The notes below the pieces were generated by a model. That model was not told the DNA's origin. It saw nothing but the letters and a program-made list of their open reading frames with translations, and ran no database searches. A program made the position numbers and the translations under genes. Shown here one piece after another: positions 1 through 8,948 of a stretch of DNA of 64,000 nucleotides. This stretch comes from Culturomica massiliensis (GTDB lineage: Bacteria; Bacteroidota; Bacteroidia; Bacteroidales; Marinifilaceae). The DNA lies in the NCBI RefSeq assembly GCF_900091655.1, contig NZ_LT594621.1, positions 372,001 to 436,000 of the forward strand. The letters run 5' to 3'. The stretch's first letter is position 1, and every line of letters begins with the position of its first letter.

Positions 1-80
1 TAATATTATCGAATACTGTTTAATTACTCACCAAATTACCAAAATAAACATGTCACTTTTACGTACACTTTATAGGTTAT

Positions 81-389
81 ATGAAGAAGAGGGTGACAGA
101 AATAGAAAGATATGTAATTGATGCGGTTAGAAAAAGACGGCTTGAGATTGGTGTAAGCCAAAAAGAACTGTCTATGCGTATCAATGTCGATGTTGCTTAT
201 GTCGGGCACGTCGAAAGCATAAACAGCATTGAAAAATATAACCTGAATCAGCTTAATGAGATTGCCAAAGCATTAGAATGCCGTATCACAGACTTTTTCC
301 CTGATCCATTCGTCGATATGGATTGTATAGAAGAATATAATCGGTTACATCCAAACAAACATAGAAACACAACACGGCGCAAACTATGA
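81..389 (+). CDS. XRE-family helix-turn-helix regulator
   Basis: A 102-residue protein with a single lambda-repressor-like helix-turn-helix. The segment IGVSQKELSMRI (about residues 23-34) followed by a recognition helix near VAYVGHVE and the LNEIAKALE helix is the usual XRE pattern. It has no extra effector domain, so it is probably a small DNA-binding repressor. A strong hairpin with a T-run begins just after its stop, so it looks monocistronic. Its target is unknown; the NACHT gene 630 bases downstream on the same strand is the obvious candidate, but that is inference from position only. The fold is secure, the role is not. Confidence 0.85.
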   Translation: MKKRVTEIERYVIDAVRKRRLEIGVSQKELSMRINVDVAYVGHVESINSIEKYNLNQLNEIAKALECRITDFFPDPFVDMDCIEEYNRLHPNKHRNTTRRKL

Positions 390-392
390 AAG

Positions 393-419
393 AAACACTC
401 GCAAAGAGTGTTTTTTTAT
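393..419 (+). terminator. Rho-independent terminator of the XRE gene
   Basis: Arms AAACACTC (393-400) and GAGTGTTT (406-413) enclose a 5-base loop and run into seven consecutive T. The hairpin sits immediately after the XRE stop codon at 389. Confidence 0.8.
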
Positions 420-1017
420 TTATGAAATGGTTCAATCTTTTTATTTTTCATATCTTCAATCTAATCGCATATATTATATTCTTGTGTGTAAGCTTGGTGC
501 GTATTTTTTTAGTAGTTAAGAGAAATAAATATGTTTCTGTATCACGAAAAGATGCTTTTGATTGTCCGAAAAACAGATATATGTACTTCACTTAAATTCT
601 TATTTACGACTTACTCCTAAAAATAGGAAGGGGCAATAATTTTGTTACCTGAACATCCACCTATCCTGGATGAAATATAGATTTACAATTAACTACTTCC
701 CCTTTCTTTATATCTTTTTGTCCTTTAAAACTCTTTGTCCACTGATTTGTTAATTGTTGAAATACATTTTTTCGATGAAAAATCTACCTTATCATTTCTG
801 AATGAGAAGTTGTTGGCTTACGAATAGAAATTAACCGCCTCTGAACAAACACAGGCAAGATCGCCAAATATAAATATACAAAGTTTTGTTTTTTACTTAG
901 TAATTAAAGATAGAGGTGTAGAAAGGAAATACTTAGCTTAAATGATTATGTATTCGCTGTATTTTAAAAGAAAAGCTATTACATTTGTAATAAATGTAAA
1001 ATATGTTTACTTAAAAT
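420..1017. other. AT-rich intergenic stretch upstream of the NACHT gene
   Basis: No credible gene is seen here. Near the downstream end an inverted repeat TTACATTT (979-986) / AAATGTAA (992-999) overlaps TACATTTG (980-987), which matches the Bacteroidota -7 box TAnnTTTG. This is a candidate promoter with an embedded operator for the NACHT gene, about 30 bases before its start. I see no clear -33 TTTG at the right distance. Confidence 0.4.
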
Positions 1018-4000
1018 ATGGATATATTATCACTTACCTTGACTATTATCGGAATAGCTGTTTCTCCTGTATATGATACAATAAAAAATTCTTTATCCCC
1101 GATAGACCGTACCTACAAAAAAGCATTGGAAAAATGGACAAAGAATAATGACATTAGGGAAAGAACAGCCCGGAGTAAATTTTCTCATTGGACACTTTTA
1201 AAAGATTATATAATATCACCGGATAGAATTGCTGATAAAGATATAAAATTGCTTTTAAGCTTATGGGAAATTGAGCTGGAAAAGGATAATCAAGCTAGAA
1301 GTTTGATTCTATGTATTATTGCTAAAGAAGAATTAAGTATAAATACAGAAAACAATACTATTCTAAAGAATATTAGGGATATACAAGTAGAAGAGTTTAA
1401 AGGATTAGGGGAAAAAATAGAGGGCCTGATTAATGAGGTCAAAAGTATTAATACATCTTCTCCGCAAGATTTTTCAAAGGTAATTTATGAATCAAAACCG
1501 GATTATATACCCCGTAATGTATATAATTGTATTAAAGAAAAAGCATCTATTCCATTTTTGAATCAATCTCAATATGAATCTAAACCACTTTTAGATTATT
1601 TGATTGAAGATAAAATCAAGAAGATTCTTTTGTATAGTGATGCACAATGTGGAAAAAGTACGGAATTGAACCAATTAGCTTTTCTGTTACAGAAGAGTGA
1701 ATTATATAATCCGGTTGTATTTACATTAAGGAATTACACCCCAACCCTTCCTTTGCGTAATCAGATAAATGATAATAATGTTTTTTTCGGCAAAGAATTA
1801 GGAGTGGTTTTATTGGATGGTTTAGACGAAGTGAGAGATACTGAAAGAAGTAATATCATTCATGAGATAGAAGTATTATCAGAAGAATTTCCACATTTGT
1901 CTTTTATTGTTTCTTGTCGGACTAATTTTGAAAACACGAATAATATAAGAGATTTTCATAAACTCTATCTGGAGGGTTTATCTTATGAAGCTATACTTAA
2001 ATATATAGACGACAATAGTAATAATCCTTTGAAATTGCGTCAAGAGATAGAACACAAGCAATTGTATGAATTTATCCGTTCCCCTTTTTATTTATGCTCT
2101 TTAATTAGTTACTTTGATAAAGAAGGGAAGCTGCCGAAGAATAAAACAGAAATTTATGATTATATAATTGAGGAAAGTTTTAGGGTTGACAATAGAAGGG
2201 GGCAAGATGTTTTCAGATTAGCAAGCAGAAAAAGTGAAGGTCTACTGTTACTAAAGAAAATTGCTTTTTATTTACAATGTACAGATAAGCAATATTTTAC
2301 TGATGCGGAATGGTTTCAAGAGCTTGGTTTTACGAATGAAAATATAGAGTTATGTTGTAAATTTTCTATTTTTAAAAGAGATAAAGAAAACTTACTAACC
2401 TTTTATCATAATGCTTTTAAAGAGTTTCTTGTAGCAAAGCATCTGATAAATTTACCGTTTGAAAGATTAATAGAACTCATATGTTATACCGGAACGAATA
2501 AGTTAAAACCTTCTTGGTATAATGTGGTAGTTTTATTAGTTGGTTTACTAAAAAGTGAACATTCTTTAAATACAAATTTGATAAATTGGCTTATTGAGAA
2601 TGAACAAGAGGTATTGGTAAAATGTGATTGTCACTTTTTATCTCAAACAAAAAAATTCGAAATATTTAAGAGTATATTTAATTACTATAAAGAGTTAGGA
2701 ATACTTCTCCCTTATAGCTTTAGAAAACCTTTGATGACATTTATAAATGGTAGAAATACTAGTTTATTTCTTGTAAATGAGATTCGTCTGGCGACAGAAT
2801 TTGATGCAAATTTGATTAATGCTTTGAGTTTATCAGAATACGCTAATTTTTATCTGCTTTCTGAAGATGAGCAAAAAACGAATATAAAATTATTATTTCA
2901 ATGTTTAAATAAATTTAAAGATTGCGAAGACGCAGGTAGTAGTTTGTTTAGACCTTATAATAATCAGTATTTTAAGAATCCTGAGTCAATTCGCGAATTA
3001 TATACTATTATAAAAGATAATAGGAACAGTGAAATATTGAATCCATTTTTTAGTTTATTGGTTGATAATGAATTATGTGATGAATATGCTGATTGGGTTT
3101 TTGGCAAGTTCCAGCACATTCATAATATTACAAAAAATGGGTGTACTTACATAGTAAGTAAAGATGAGATTTATGATGTCCTGAGTCACTTAGATAAAAG
3201 TATTAATATAGGTAAAGCTTTAGATATTTTGGTGAAAATTAATTATTATGCTATTGACTATAAAAAGAGCCTTGAAGTAAAGAAGCAGCTTTTATCTAAG
3301 GCAGAAAAAAAATATATATACGAGCCTGAAATGATAAATATAATTGTTCATGCCTTGAAAAAGGAAGACATATCTTCCTATAATCATAATGATTCTATTG
3401 TGGAAAATGTGCAGTTATATCGACAATTCTTTATCAATCTAAATGAAGATGACCGTATTTATAATAAATTTTTAGCTAAATCAAAGGAGATTTTTTGTCA
3501 ATTAGTACAATCAGAAAATCATAGAGAAACATGTTTTGAATTTAAAGAATGTGTTAAGGTTATTTCTACTTTAATGACAGATGAACGGTTGGAACTACTG
3601 TTAAGTGAACAAGGATGGAAAGAAGTAAATTTATATTCATTTATAGCTTGGATTCAAGAATCTAATTTTGTAAGTAATAATAAAAATTGGCGTAATAAAA
3701 TTGATTGTAGATTTGCTGCTTTTAAGACGAAAAGAAACTTTCAGAAAGAGAAACAAAATGCTTTTGATATATTATTTAATTATGTAGATTTTAAAAATGA
3801 GATTGTAAAATTGTCCGAGAAATATAAAATTTTTTCAACAGACTGGGAAGATTGTGCTAAAAAACGGGAAGAAGGAGTGAATGAATCTGTCATTGATTTT
3901 ATATGTGATCATGAGGAAGATGAGAAAGAATTTGTGGATATCCAGAAAATACTTGAAATCTTTGATGAAAAAATATTTGACAATTTTGCTTATCAAAAAG

Positions 4001-5076
4001 TACATGAATATCTTTATGAAGACAGATATAATATAATTATTAGTGCTAAACAAAAGGAAATTGTACAGGAATGGGTAACTTTAAAAATAAGCAATGTCCA
4101 TTTATTACAAGAGGCGGAACAGCTAATTTTTCTGATAATAAAATTAAACCTTGAAATAGACAGAGCAAATTTACTTAACTTACTCAAATATTCTTATATT
4201 ACAGTGAATTTCTCCAATGCAACTAATGGGGAAAATAATAGTTATGTGAGTTTTTTTGAATATATTGAGAGTAAAGTTGATAAAGATTTGCTTGATGTTA
4301 AAATTGAACATATATTGAAAATAAAAGAAGATTATTCGTTTGAATTACATAAATGTTTATGTAGCTATATAACAAGGAATAAAGTAGTTCAATTTTATAA
4401 ATACTTGATTGTTTTATTGGAATGGGATAATGATAAAAGATTCCGGCAATCTTTTCAAATAGAACTAATTCATCGTATTTTGGCTCTAAATGAAGAAGGA
4501 GTAGAATTGATAATGTCAGCTTATAAAAGTTTAGAATTAGAAGCTCAAATATATTTTTGGGAGAATATATGTCAAAATAAAGAACTATTCACTGCTATAG
4601 GTCGGCAATGTATTCTTGAAAATATAGAAAAACTAAATTATCCTGAGCATCCAAATGAGAGAATTTTACGAATTCTTCTTTTATGCGGAAGTGGAGAAGC
4701 ACTTATACAATGTATTGAATATATAAAAAATAAGCCAGGAGCTTTCACTTATCATTCATTTTCACTGGAAAATTATGAGTATGATCAAGTAGATAATATT
4801 TTTATTATCTTGGAATTGGGATTAAAGCAGAAGTATATGAGAGAACCTTATAGCATTACAGAAACAGTATTGTATACTCTTGAAAGATTAGCACTGAAAG
4901 ATATACAAAATAGAGATTATATATTGTCTAAGTTACGGCAAATAGCTGGTTCTGATAAAAAATATTCTTATTTGAATAGAACAGCATTAAACTGGTACGA
5001 AAAATTTTATGAAATAAATAGCGAAAAAATATCTATAAAACAAGCCGTACAAAAGTATCAACATTTGTTTGCGTAA
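1018..5076 (+). CDS. NACHT/STAND P-loop NTPase, probable antiphage protein
   Basis: A 1352-residue protein. A Walker A motif (DAQCGKST, residues 208-215), a Walker B motif with the NACHT-type extra acidic residue (VVLLDGLDEV, about 263-272) and a sensor segment VSCRT (298-302) identify a STAND NTPase of the NACHT type. The first ~200 residues lack a nuclease or protease motif I can recognise and begin with a hydrophobic stretch (residues 3-18). The C-terminal ~900 residues are AT-rich, helical-looking and without a named repeat, as expected for the sensor part of NLR-like proteins. Bacterial NACHT proteins are known to protect against phage, so a defence role is likely but inferred. It stands alone between a regulator and a bidirectional terminator. 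Base composition is far more AT-rich than the genes from 5.2 kb on, which suggests transfer. Confidence 0.75.
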   Translation: MDILSLTLTIIGIAVSPVYDTIKNSLSPIDRTYKKALEKWTKNNDIRERTARSKFSHWTLLKDYIISPDRIADKDIKLLLSLWEIELEKDNQARSLILCIIAKEELSINTENNTILKNIRDIQVEEFKGLGEKIEGLINEVKSINTSSPQDFSKVIYESKPDYIPRNVYNCIKEKASIPFLNQSQYESKPLLDYLIEDKIKKILLYSDAQCGKSTELNQLAFLLQKSELYNPVVFTLRNYTPTLPLRNQINDNNVFFGKELGVVLLDGLDEVRDTERSNIIHEIEVLSEEFPHLSFIVSCRTNFENTNNIRDFHKLYLEGLSYEAILKYIDDNSNNPLKLRQEIEHKQLYEFIRSPFYLCSLISYFDKEGKLPKNKTEIYDYIIEESFRVDNRRGQDVFRLASRKSEGLLLLKKIAFYLQCTDKQYFTDAEWFQELGFTNENIELCCKFSIFKRDKENLLTFYHNAFKEFLVAKHLINLPFERLIELICYTGTNKLKPSWYNVVVLLVGLLKSEHSLNTNLINWLIENEQEVLVKCDCHFLSQTKKFEIFKSIFNYYKELGILLPYSFRKPLMTFINGRNTSLFLVNEIRLATEFDANLINALSLSEYANFYLLSEDEQKTNIKLLFQCLNKFKDCEDAGSSLFRPYNNQYFKNPESIRELYTIIKDNRNSEILNPFFSLLVDNELCDEYADWVFGKFQHIHNITKNGCTYIVSKDEIYDVLSHLDKSINIGKALDILVKINYYAIDYKKSLEVKKQLLSKAEKKYIYEPEMINIIVHALKKEDISSYNHNDSIVENVQLYRQFFINLNEDDRIYNKFLAKSKEIFCQLVQSENHRETCFEFKECVKVISTLMTDERLELLLSEQGWKEVNLYSFIAWIQESNFVSNNKNWRNKIDCRFAAFKTKRNFQKEKQNAFDILFNYVDFKNEIVKLSEKYKIFSTDWEDCAKKREEGVNESVIDFICDHEEDEKEFVDIQKILEIFDEKIFDNFAYQKVHEYLYEDRYNIIISAKQKEIVQEWVTLKISNVHLLQEAEQLIFLIIKLNLEIDRANLLNLLKYSYITVNFSNATNGENNSYVSFFEYIESKVDKDLLDVKIEHILKIKEDYSFELHKCLCSYITRNKVVQFYKYLIVLLEWDNDKRFRQSFQIELIHRILALNEEGVELIMSAYKSLELEAQIYFWENICQNKELFTAIGRQCILENIEKLNYPEHPNERILRILLLCGSGEALIQCIEYIKNKPGAFTYHSFSLENYEYDQVDNIFIILELGLKQKYMREPYSITETVLYTLERLALKDIQNRDYILSKLRQIAGSDKKYSYLNRTALNWYEKFYEINSEKISIKQAVQKYQHLFA

Positions 5077-5127
5077 CAGAAAATTTATTTTTTTAACCGA
5101 AGTCTGACAAAAAAATCATAGAATAAA

Positions 5128-5152
5128 AAGGGTGCTTTTATGCACCCTTAAA
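5128..5152. terminator. Bidirectional terminator between convergent genes
   Basis: Arms AAGGGTGC (5128-5135) and GCACCCTT (5142-5149) with a 6-base loop, A-rich on one side and T-containing on the other. It separates the NACHT gene from the convergent minus-strand secreted-protein genes. Confidence 0.75.
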
Positions 5153-5168
5153 TTTTACTCTCTTAAGT

Positions 5169-5486
5169 TCACCTACTCAATTCACTCCCCATGTTTACGT
5201 CAATCTGCTGACTGCTGGATGAATTAACGGTACGGGTTTGACTGGAATAGCTGTCATGGAAATAAACTAATGTGTTCTGCCGGTTACTCGGCACACTAAT
5301 GGAATAAAAACCCTCGAAGTCTGACGGTCTGGATGCCTTAGAAGTTTCTACGCAGGTTACAATAGCACCTTGAACCGGATCGCCTGAATTGTTGCTCAAA
5401 TAGCCTGAAATCGCAATTTCGCTATCGGTAGCATTTAAACCGAAACCACATAGAGCTAATGCTAAAACAAATAAAAACTTCTTCAT
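5169..5486 (-). CDS. Small secreted carboxypeptidase-regulatory-like domain protein
   Basis: I place the start at 5486 (MKKFLFVLALALCGFGLNA), because this gives a clean signal peptide; the open frame extends 22 codons further without one. The mature ~85 residues (ISGYLSNNSGDPVQGAIVTC...GFYSISVP) match the beta-sandwich carboxypeptidase-like regulatory domain usually found at the N-terminus of SusC-type receptors. Here it stands alone. It is the last of three secreted-protein genes on this strand after the C10 protease. A single-domain protein of this type could be a binding partner or inhibitor of the protease; that is speculation from context. Confidence 0.65.
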   Translation of the reverse strand: MKKFLFVLALALCGFGLNATDSEIAISGYLSNNSGDPVQGAIVTCVETSKASRPSDFEGFYSISVPSNRQNTLVYFHDSYSSQTRTVNSSSSQQIDVNMGSELSR

Positions 5487-5609
5487 AAGGTTTGGGTTTA
5501 GTGACACAATAATATAGAACTGATATATCACTAAAATAAATAAGCAATACAAAGTACTTATTTTAACATAATTTTCTGCGTGGAAGTATAAAGAACATAA
5601 ATTTTGTAA

Positions 5610-6146
5610 TCAAGGTTCCTGATTCAATAATTTCTGGTATTCCGGGTTATCGGTGGGGAAAACCGGAATATAATAAGGATTATTTTTAGAAAGTGCGGTT
5701 ATATCTTTTGTAAAATAAAATATCAGATAAACTTGAAAATCAGCATTACCTCTTCGGGTTTGTCCGGGGATAAAAGAAGGCATGGTTTCAATTAACTTTT
5801 TGACTTTGGCAAATAACACTTTGTTCTTATCTGCCTGAGATACGATCTTGACTTTACCCTTCCGGTCTATGATCGTCCGGCAAAATATTTCCGCAGATTC
5901 CATTGTATCAGCCATAGATTGTGGAAAATCGATATGCTGGTTCACATACCGGATCAGCTCTTTATGTCCGCCGGGATATGTAGGTTTTAACACCGCCCAG
6001 GCAAGGGAAGTACAAACGGCAGTATCACGTCCCGGATCGACGGTTAATAAATAATTCTTTAACACTTCCCGGCTTACTGTATCTTGGGCGTTTGCATACT
6101 CCGGCAATACAAGCATCAGGCATATAATGATTAATACATTTTTCAT
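5610..6146 (-). CDS. Secreted TonB C-terminal-like domain protein
   Basis: A 178-residue protein with a signal peptide ending near ANAQ (residue ~21). Residues ~85-150 (RTIIDRKGKVKIVSQ...LIETMPSFIPGQTRRG...VYLIFYF) match the C-terminal domain of TonB-type energy transducers, with the typical mP..iPGq.rG segment. It lacks an N-terminal transmembrane anchor and proline-rich stretch, so it is not an ordinary TonB. It is encoded 76 bases downstream of the C10 protease gene, beyond a hairpin. The role is unknown. Confidence 0.65.
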   Translation of the reverse strand: MKNVLIIICLMLVLPEYANAQDTVSREVLKNYLLTVDPGRDTAVCTSLAWAVLKPTYPGGHKELIRYVNQHIDFPQSMADTMESAEIFCRTIIDRKGKVKIVSQADKNKVLFAKVKKLIETMPSFIPGQTRRGNADFQVYLIFYFTKDITALSKNNPYYIPVFPTDNPEYQKLLNQEP

Positions 6147-6177
6147 ACACGAAAGATAGTCACTAATCAGATCATAT

Positions 6178-6210
6178 AAAAACTACGGAATTAAAATAAC
6201 CCCGTAGTTT
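6178..6210 (-). terminator. Terminator after the C10 protease gene
   Basis: Arms AAACTACGG (6180-6188) and CCGTAGTTT (6202-6210). On the minus strand the stem is followed by a T-run. It lies between the protease stop and the next minus-strand gene, so the downstream gene may be only partly co-transcribed. Confidence 0.6.
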
Positions 6211-6222
6211 ATAATTTTGCTG

Positions 6223-7515
6223 TTATCGTTTGGGAGATATGCCCGTTAAAAGTACCATATTATAAGAATAATCAGTACTATATTCCCCTGTGTATGGATC
6301 GATTTTTGCAAGTCCTAATTTTGTTATATCCTTATCCCCATATTCCACCAGATACCAGCCATCCCCCCAACCTCCGGCATTACCCCAATTCACACCCAAA
6401 TTCGTACCGTCTTCTAAACCCTTATCTTTCATGCTTTGAGGGGTTGTAAACTTCCAGTAGCCGGATAAAACAAACGCATGACCTGCTCCAAAATAGGATT
6501 CTCCGAAAGCAATTACGAATTTCTTGGCTTTTAAAGACTTCCTTACCGCATTTGAATTATAATATATAGGCTGGTTATAAGTGTAATTGCAAGTATCGAG
6601 AGCATGCATACAATTTTCAATCCTTGTCCCTGCATCATCGGTACTTGGGTAAAAGGTCGTCTTCGACATAACCGTGAGTTCTTTTATAAATGTTGCAATC
6701 GAATCTTCCATAGCCAGGGTTGCGAAAGGATTATTCTCAATGTTCACCAGTTTTGTCATTAATTTCCAGTCATATTTCTCCGGGTATTTATAATATGCCA
6801 TAATCTGGCTTAAAGCAACATTTACACAACCTACCGGATAAGGATTACCCGTATTCGGATTTACAGGAAGGAACTTGTTATACGGCTCACGCTGTCCCCA
6901 TAACACAGATTCTCTTAAAAGAGCAACATCTTCCCAAACACTATCAATTGTAGAAGTTTCATAAATATCATCATACCGGTTATCATAGGGATAAGGTGCA
7001 TATTGATTGTCGGGGGAAGTAAAACCGCCTTGCAAATAACGGGGCTGTGCCAACACTGCCTTGACATCATTCGGAATATTCTCTACATACGCCTGGAGAT
7101 TTTCGCCACCTTTTTCTTTTAAATCTGCATATTTCCCGTTCGGAGAATAAGCAAGTACCACAGGCATACGCTTGTCAGCCACAACAATAGCAAAACCGTC
7201 CTTATCGCCGTTCTTCAAATCCACCGTACAAATTGTAAATCCGTTATCTTCAACATTGCCCGATCTGGTTAAAACAGGATTATCATACCGTACCTTATTG
7301 ACATGGGTTACAACCGTACTACTGCCTCTTGTGGCAGGAGTTCCTTTTTGTACGACATTTAAATATCCACTTAACAAGGATACGACTTCATCGTTTGTCA
7401 GTTCATACTTGATTTTTTCTTTAGGTTCGACAGGATCATCCGAAATAGCATCATTCTGGCAACTGTAAAAGCCCAGCAATGCTAACATTACAAAATAAAT
7501 AATACATCTTTTCAT
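6223..7515 (-). CDS. C10-family (streptopain-like) cysteine protease lipoprotein
   Basis: A 430-residue protein. The N-terminus has a lipoprotein signal with lipobox GFYSC (Cys19). A propeptide-like region (about 35-160) precedes the catalytic part. LLRESVLWGQREPYN (199-213) and PVGCVNVALSQIMAYYKYP (around Cys230) are the conserved C10 substrate-cleft and catalytic-cysteine segments. AGHAFVLSGY supplies the catalytic histidine (His346), and NWGNAGGWGDGWYLV (376-390) is the family's C-terminal signature. The family includes streptopain and the Bfp proteases of Bacteroides fragilis. A surface-anchored, secreted protease activated by propeptide removal is expected. Two small secreted proteins follow on the same strand. 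Confidence 0.9.
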   Translation of the reverse strand: MKRCIIYFVMLALLGFYSCQNDAISDDPVEPKEKIKYELTNDEVVSLLSGYLNVVQKGTPATRGSSTVVTHVNKVRYDNPVLTRSGNVEDNGFTICTVDLKNGDKDGFAIVVADKRMPVVLAYSPNGKYADLKEKGGENLQAYVENIPNDVKAVLAQPRYLQGGFTSPDNQYAPYPYDNRYDDIYETSTIDSVWEDVALLRESVLWGQREPYNKFLPVNPNTGNPYPVGCVNVALSQIMAYYKYPEKYDWKLMTKLVNIENNPFATLAMEDSIATFIKELTVMSKTTFYPSTDDAGTRIENCMHALDTCNYTYNQPIYYNSNAVRKSLKAKKFVIAFGESYFGAGHAFVLSGYWKFTTPQSMKDKGLEDGTNLGVNWGNAGGWGDGWYLVEYGDKDITKLGLAKIDPYTGEYSTDYSYNMVLLTGISPKR

Positions 7516-7619
7516 CGTTCAAAGGTTTTGGTTTTAGTAATAGGAAATGATTATTTTATCAAATTTATGATAAATAAAATTAATTATTCGCTATATTGTT
7601 GATTTTAACATAATATTAT

Positions 7620-8060
7620 AAAAACATATTTAGGGCGTTGCCCGGCGAGCCGTGCCGGGCTTTCCGTTACAAGTCCTCACAAGCTCCGGGCTTTCCACTT
7701 CAATCCCATAACGCTCATTCTATGGTAAGCAGATTAAACCATTCGCTTACATCTTCTTTCTCTGTTCCCCGGCGTGCTTCCCCTTTTTTCCCCCCAGCCG
7801 GGTGGTGTTCATTGTTTCAGGGACAAAGGTATTTCATGTGTCTTGCAGGATGTATGTTTCTAACGCCCTCCGGGTTTTGCAAAATTTTTTCACCCGGAAG
7901 GATGAAAAATTTTTGTCAAAAAAACACACACCCTTTGACACATGACCTTTGTAGTCCCTGTAACAAAACACACCCGGCTCGGCGCGAGAAAAAAAAGGTC
8001 AGCCCTTGATACACAGAGAAAAAAGATGAAAACAAAACATCCCTCTCGGGCTCAAAAAAA
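7620..8060. other. GC-rich, hairpin-rich non-coding region at the ICE entry
   Basis: Between divergent genes lies a stretch richer in G+C than its surroundings. It holds a hairpin GCCCGGC (7640-7646) / GCCGGGC (7654-7660) and a direct repeat CCGGGCTTTCC (7656-7666 and 7686-7696). A stem CCGGGT (7870-7875) / ACCCGG (7892-7897) overlaps a near-palindromic A/T block. The segment GCCCTCCGGGTTTTGCAAA (7865-7883) recurs with one mismatch at 12840-12858. An open frame of 123 codons runs through it, but its composition looks non-coding. It may be a structured leader or regulatory region for ardA. Confidence 0.5.
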
Positions 8061-8092
8061 TCGAGTTTACATAAATTAACAAATCAAATACG

Positions 8093-8620
8093 ATGAATCA
8101 TATACAAGATGCACAAATATATGTCGGCACTTATGCCAAATACAACGCAGGCTCAATTTTCGGTAAATGGTTGATACTTTCTGACTACTACGATAAAGAG
8201 GAATTTTACGAAGCATGCAGGCAATTACACGCAGACGAAAACGATCCTGAATTTATGTTTCAAGGCTATGAAAATATCCCCGAAGGTTTGATAGGCGAAA
8301 GCTGGTTATCCGACAACTTTTTCCCTTTACGGGATGAACTTGAAAACATGGATGATAACCGTCAAGACGCTTTTTTCGAGTGGTGCGAATATGACGGTTA
8401 CGATATTGATCGCATGGATGTTTCCGATGTCCTTGAAAAATTTAATGAAGCCTATATAGGGCAGTACAATGACGAAGAAGATTTCGCCCAATATGAGGCA
8501 GAAGCATGTTTTAATATACCTGCCGAAATTTTACCCTATTTTGATTATCAAGCCTTTGCCCGTGACCTGTTTTGTACCGATTACTATATGTGTGACGGCT
8601 TTGTATTTAGGAGAATTTAA
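8093..8620 (+). CDS. ardA: ArdA antirestriction protein
   Basis: A 175-residue, strongly acidic protein beginning QDAQIYVGTYAKYNAGSIFGKWL, the ArdA N-terminal signature, followed by the DPEFMFQGYENIPEGLIGE segment conserved in the family. ArdA proteins mimic bent B-form DNA and inhibit type I restriction enzymes, protecting an incoming conjugative element. The length is typical of the family. It is the first gene of the ICE entry region, upstream of the ParB-like gene on the same strand. A hairpin follows its stop. Confidence 0.92.
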   Translation: MNHIQDAQIYVGTYAKYNAGSIFGKWLILSDYYDKEEFYEACRQLHADENDPEFMFQGYENIPEGLIGESWLSDNFFPLRDELENMDDNRQDAFFEWCEYDGYDIDRMDVSDVLEKFNEAYIGQYNDEEDFAQYEAEACFNIPAEILPYFDYQAFARDLFCTDYYMCDGFVFRRI

Positions 8621-8626
8621 ACAACC

Positions 8627-8653
8627 AGTACAGGCAGTTTCGTTGCCTGTACT
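8627..8653. terminator. Intergenic hairpin after ardA
   Basis: Arms AGTACAGGCA (8627-8636) and TGCCTGTACT (8644-8653) with a 7-base loop. There is no T-run, so it may be an attenuator or mRNA-processing hairpin rather than a full terminator. Confidence 0.55.
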
Positions 8654-8679
8654 CTATATAAACCTTTAAAATTTAATCT

Positions 8680-8868
8680 ATGGAACAAAAACACTTACCC
8701 CCTCTAAAAAGGGGAAAACTCCCCCCAAGCCTCCACACTTTGCGCAGGCAAATGAGAACGGCACACCGAATTGTAGTCAATTCCAAACTGCGGAAAGTTG
8801 AAAAAATTGCAAAGCTGAAAGCGATAGGTTATGCCAAGTCAGAAGCGAATTTATTACTAATCGATTAA
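8680..8868 (+). CDS. Small basic protein of unknown function
   Basis: A 62-residue protein rich in Lys and Arg (KRGKLPPSLHTLRRQMRTAHRIV...). It has no signal peptide or membrane segment. It lies between ardA and the ParB-like gene on the same strand, 27 bases after the post-ardA hairpin. The high positive charge would fit nucleic-acid binding. I do not recognise a family. Confidence 0.6.
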   Translation: MEQKHLPPLKRGKLPPSLHTLRRQMRTAHRIVVNSKLRKVEKIAKLKAIGYAKSEANLLLID

Positions 8869-8906
8869 TTTATTGAACGATGAACAACATTTTTTTTGAT
8901 AAAATG

Positions 8907-8941
8907 TAATCCTACCCATTTATTTATAAACACTTAAAATC
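8907..8941 (+). promoter_or_regulatory. Leader motif upstream of the ParB-like gene
   Basis: The segment AATCCTACCC (8909-8918) followed by ACACTTAAAATC lies directly before the ParB-like start codon. Both blocks are shared with the other ICE leaders. ATCCTACCC is the exact complement of the loop GGGTAGGAT in the candidate small RNA at 36607-36682, and CACTTAAAATC is complementary to its GATTTTAAGTG. Confidence 0.5.
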
Positions 8942-8948
8942 ACATATC

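Noticed and set aside
386..595. 69-codon hydrophobic frame overlapping the XRE stop
   Set aside because: It reads straight through the terminator hairpin of the XRE gene (393-417), has a poly-Phe/Ile composition typical of translated AT-rich spacer, and matches nothing recognisable.
7638..8009. 123-codon frame in the GC-rich region before ardA
   Set aside because: It covers several hairpins and repeats, has Cys/Pro/Ser-rich low-quality composition and no family, so I treat the region as structured non-coding DNA.
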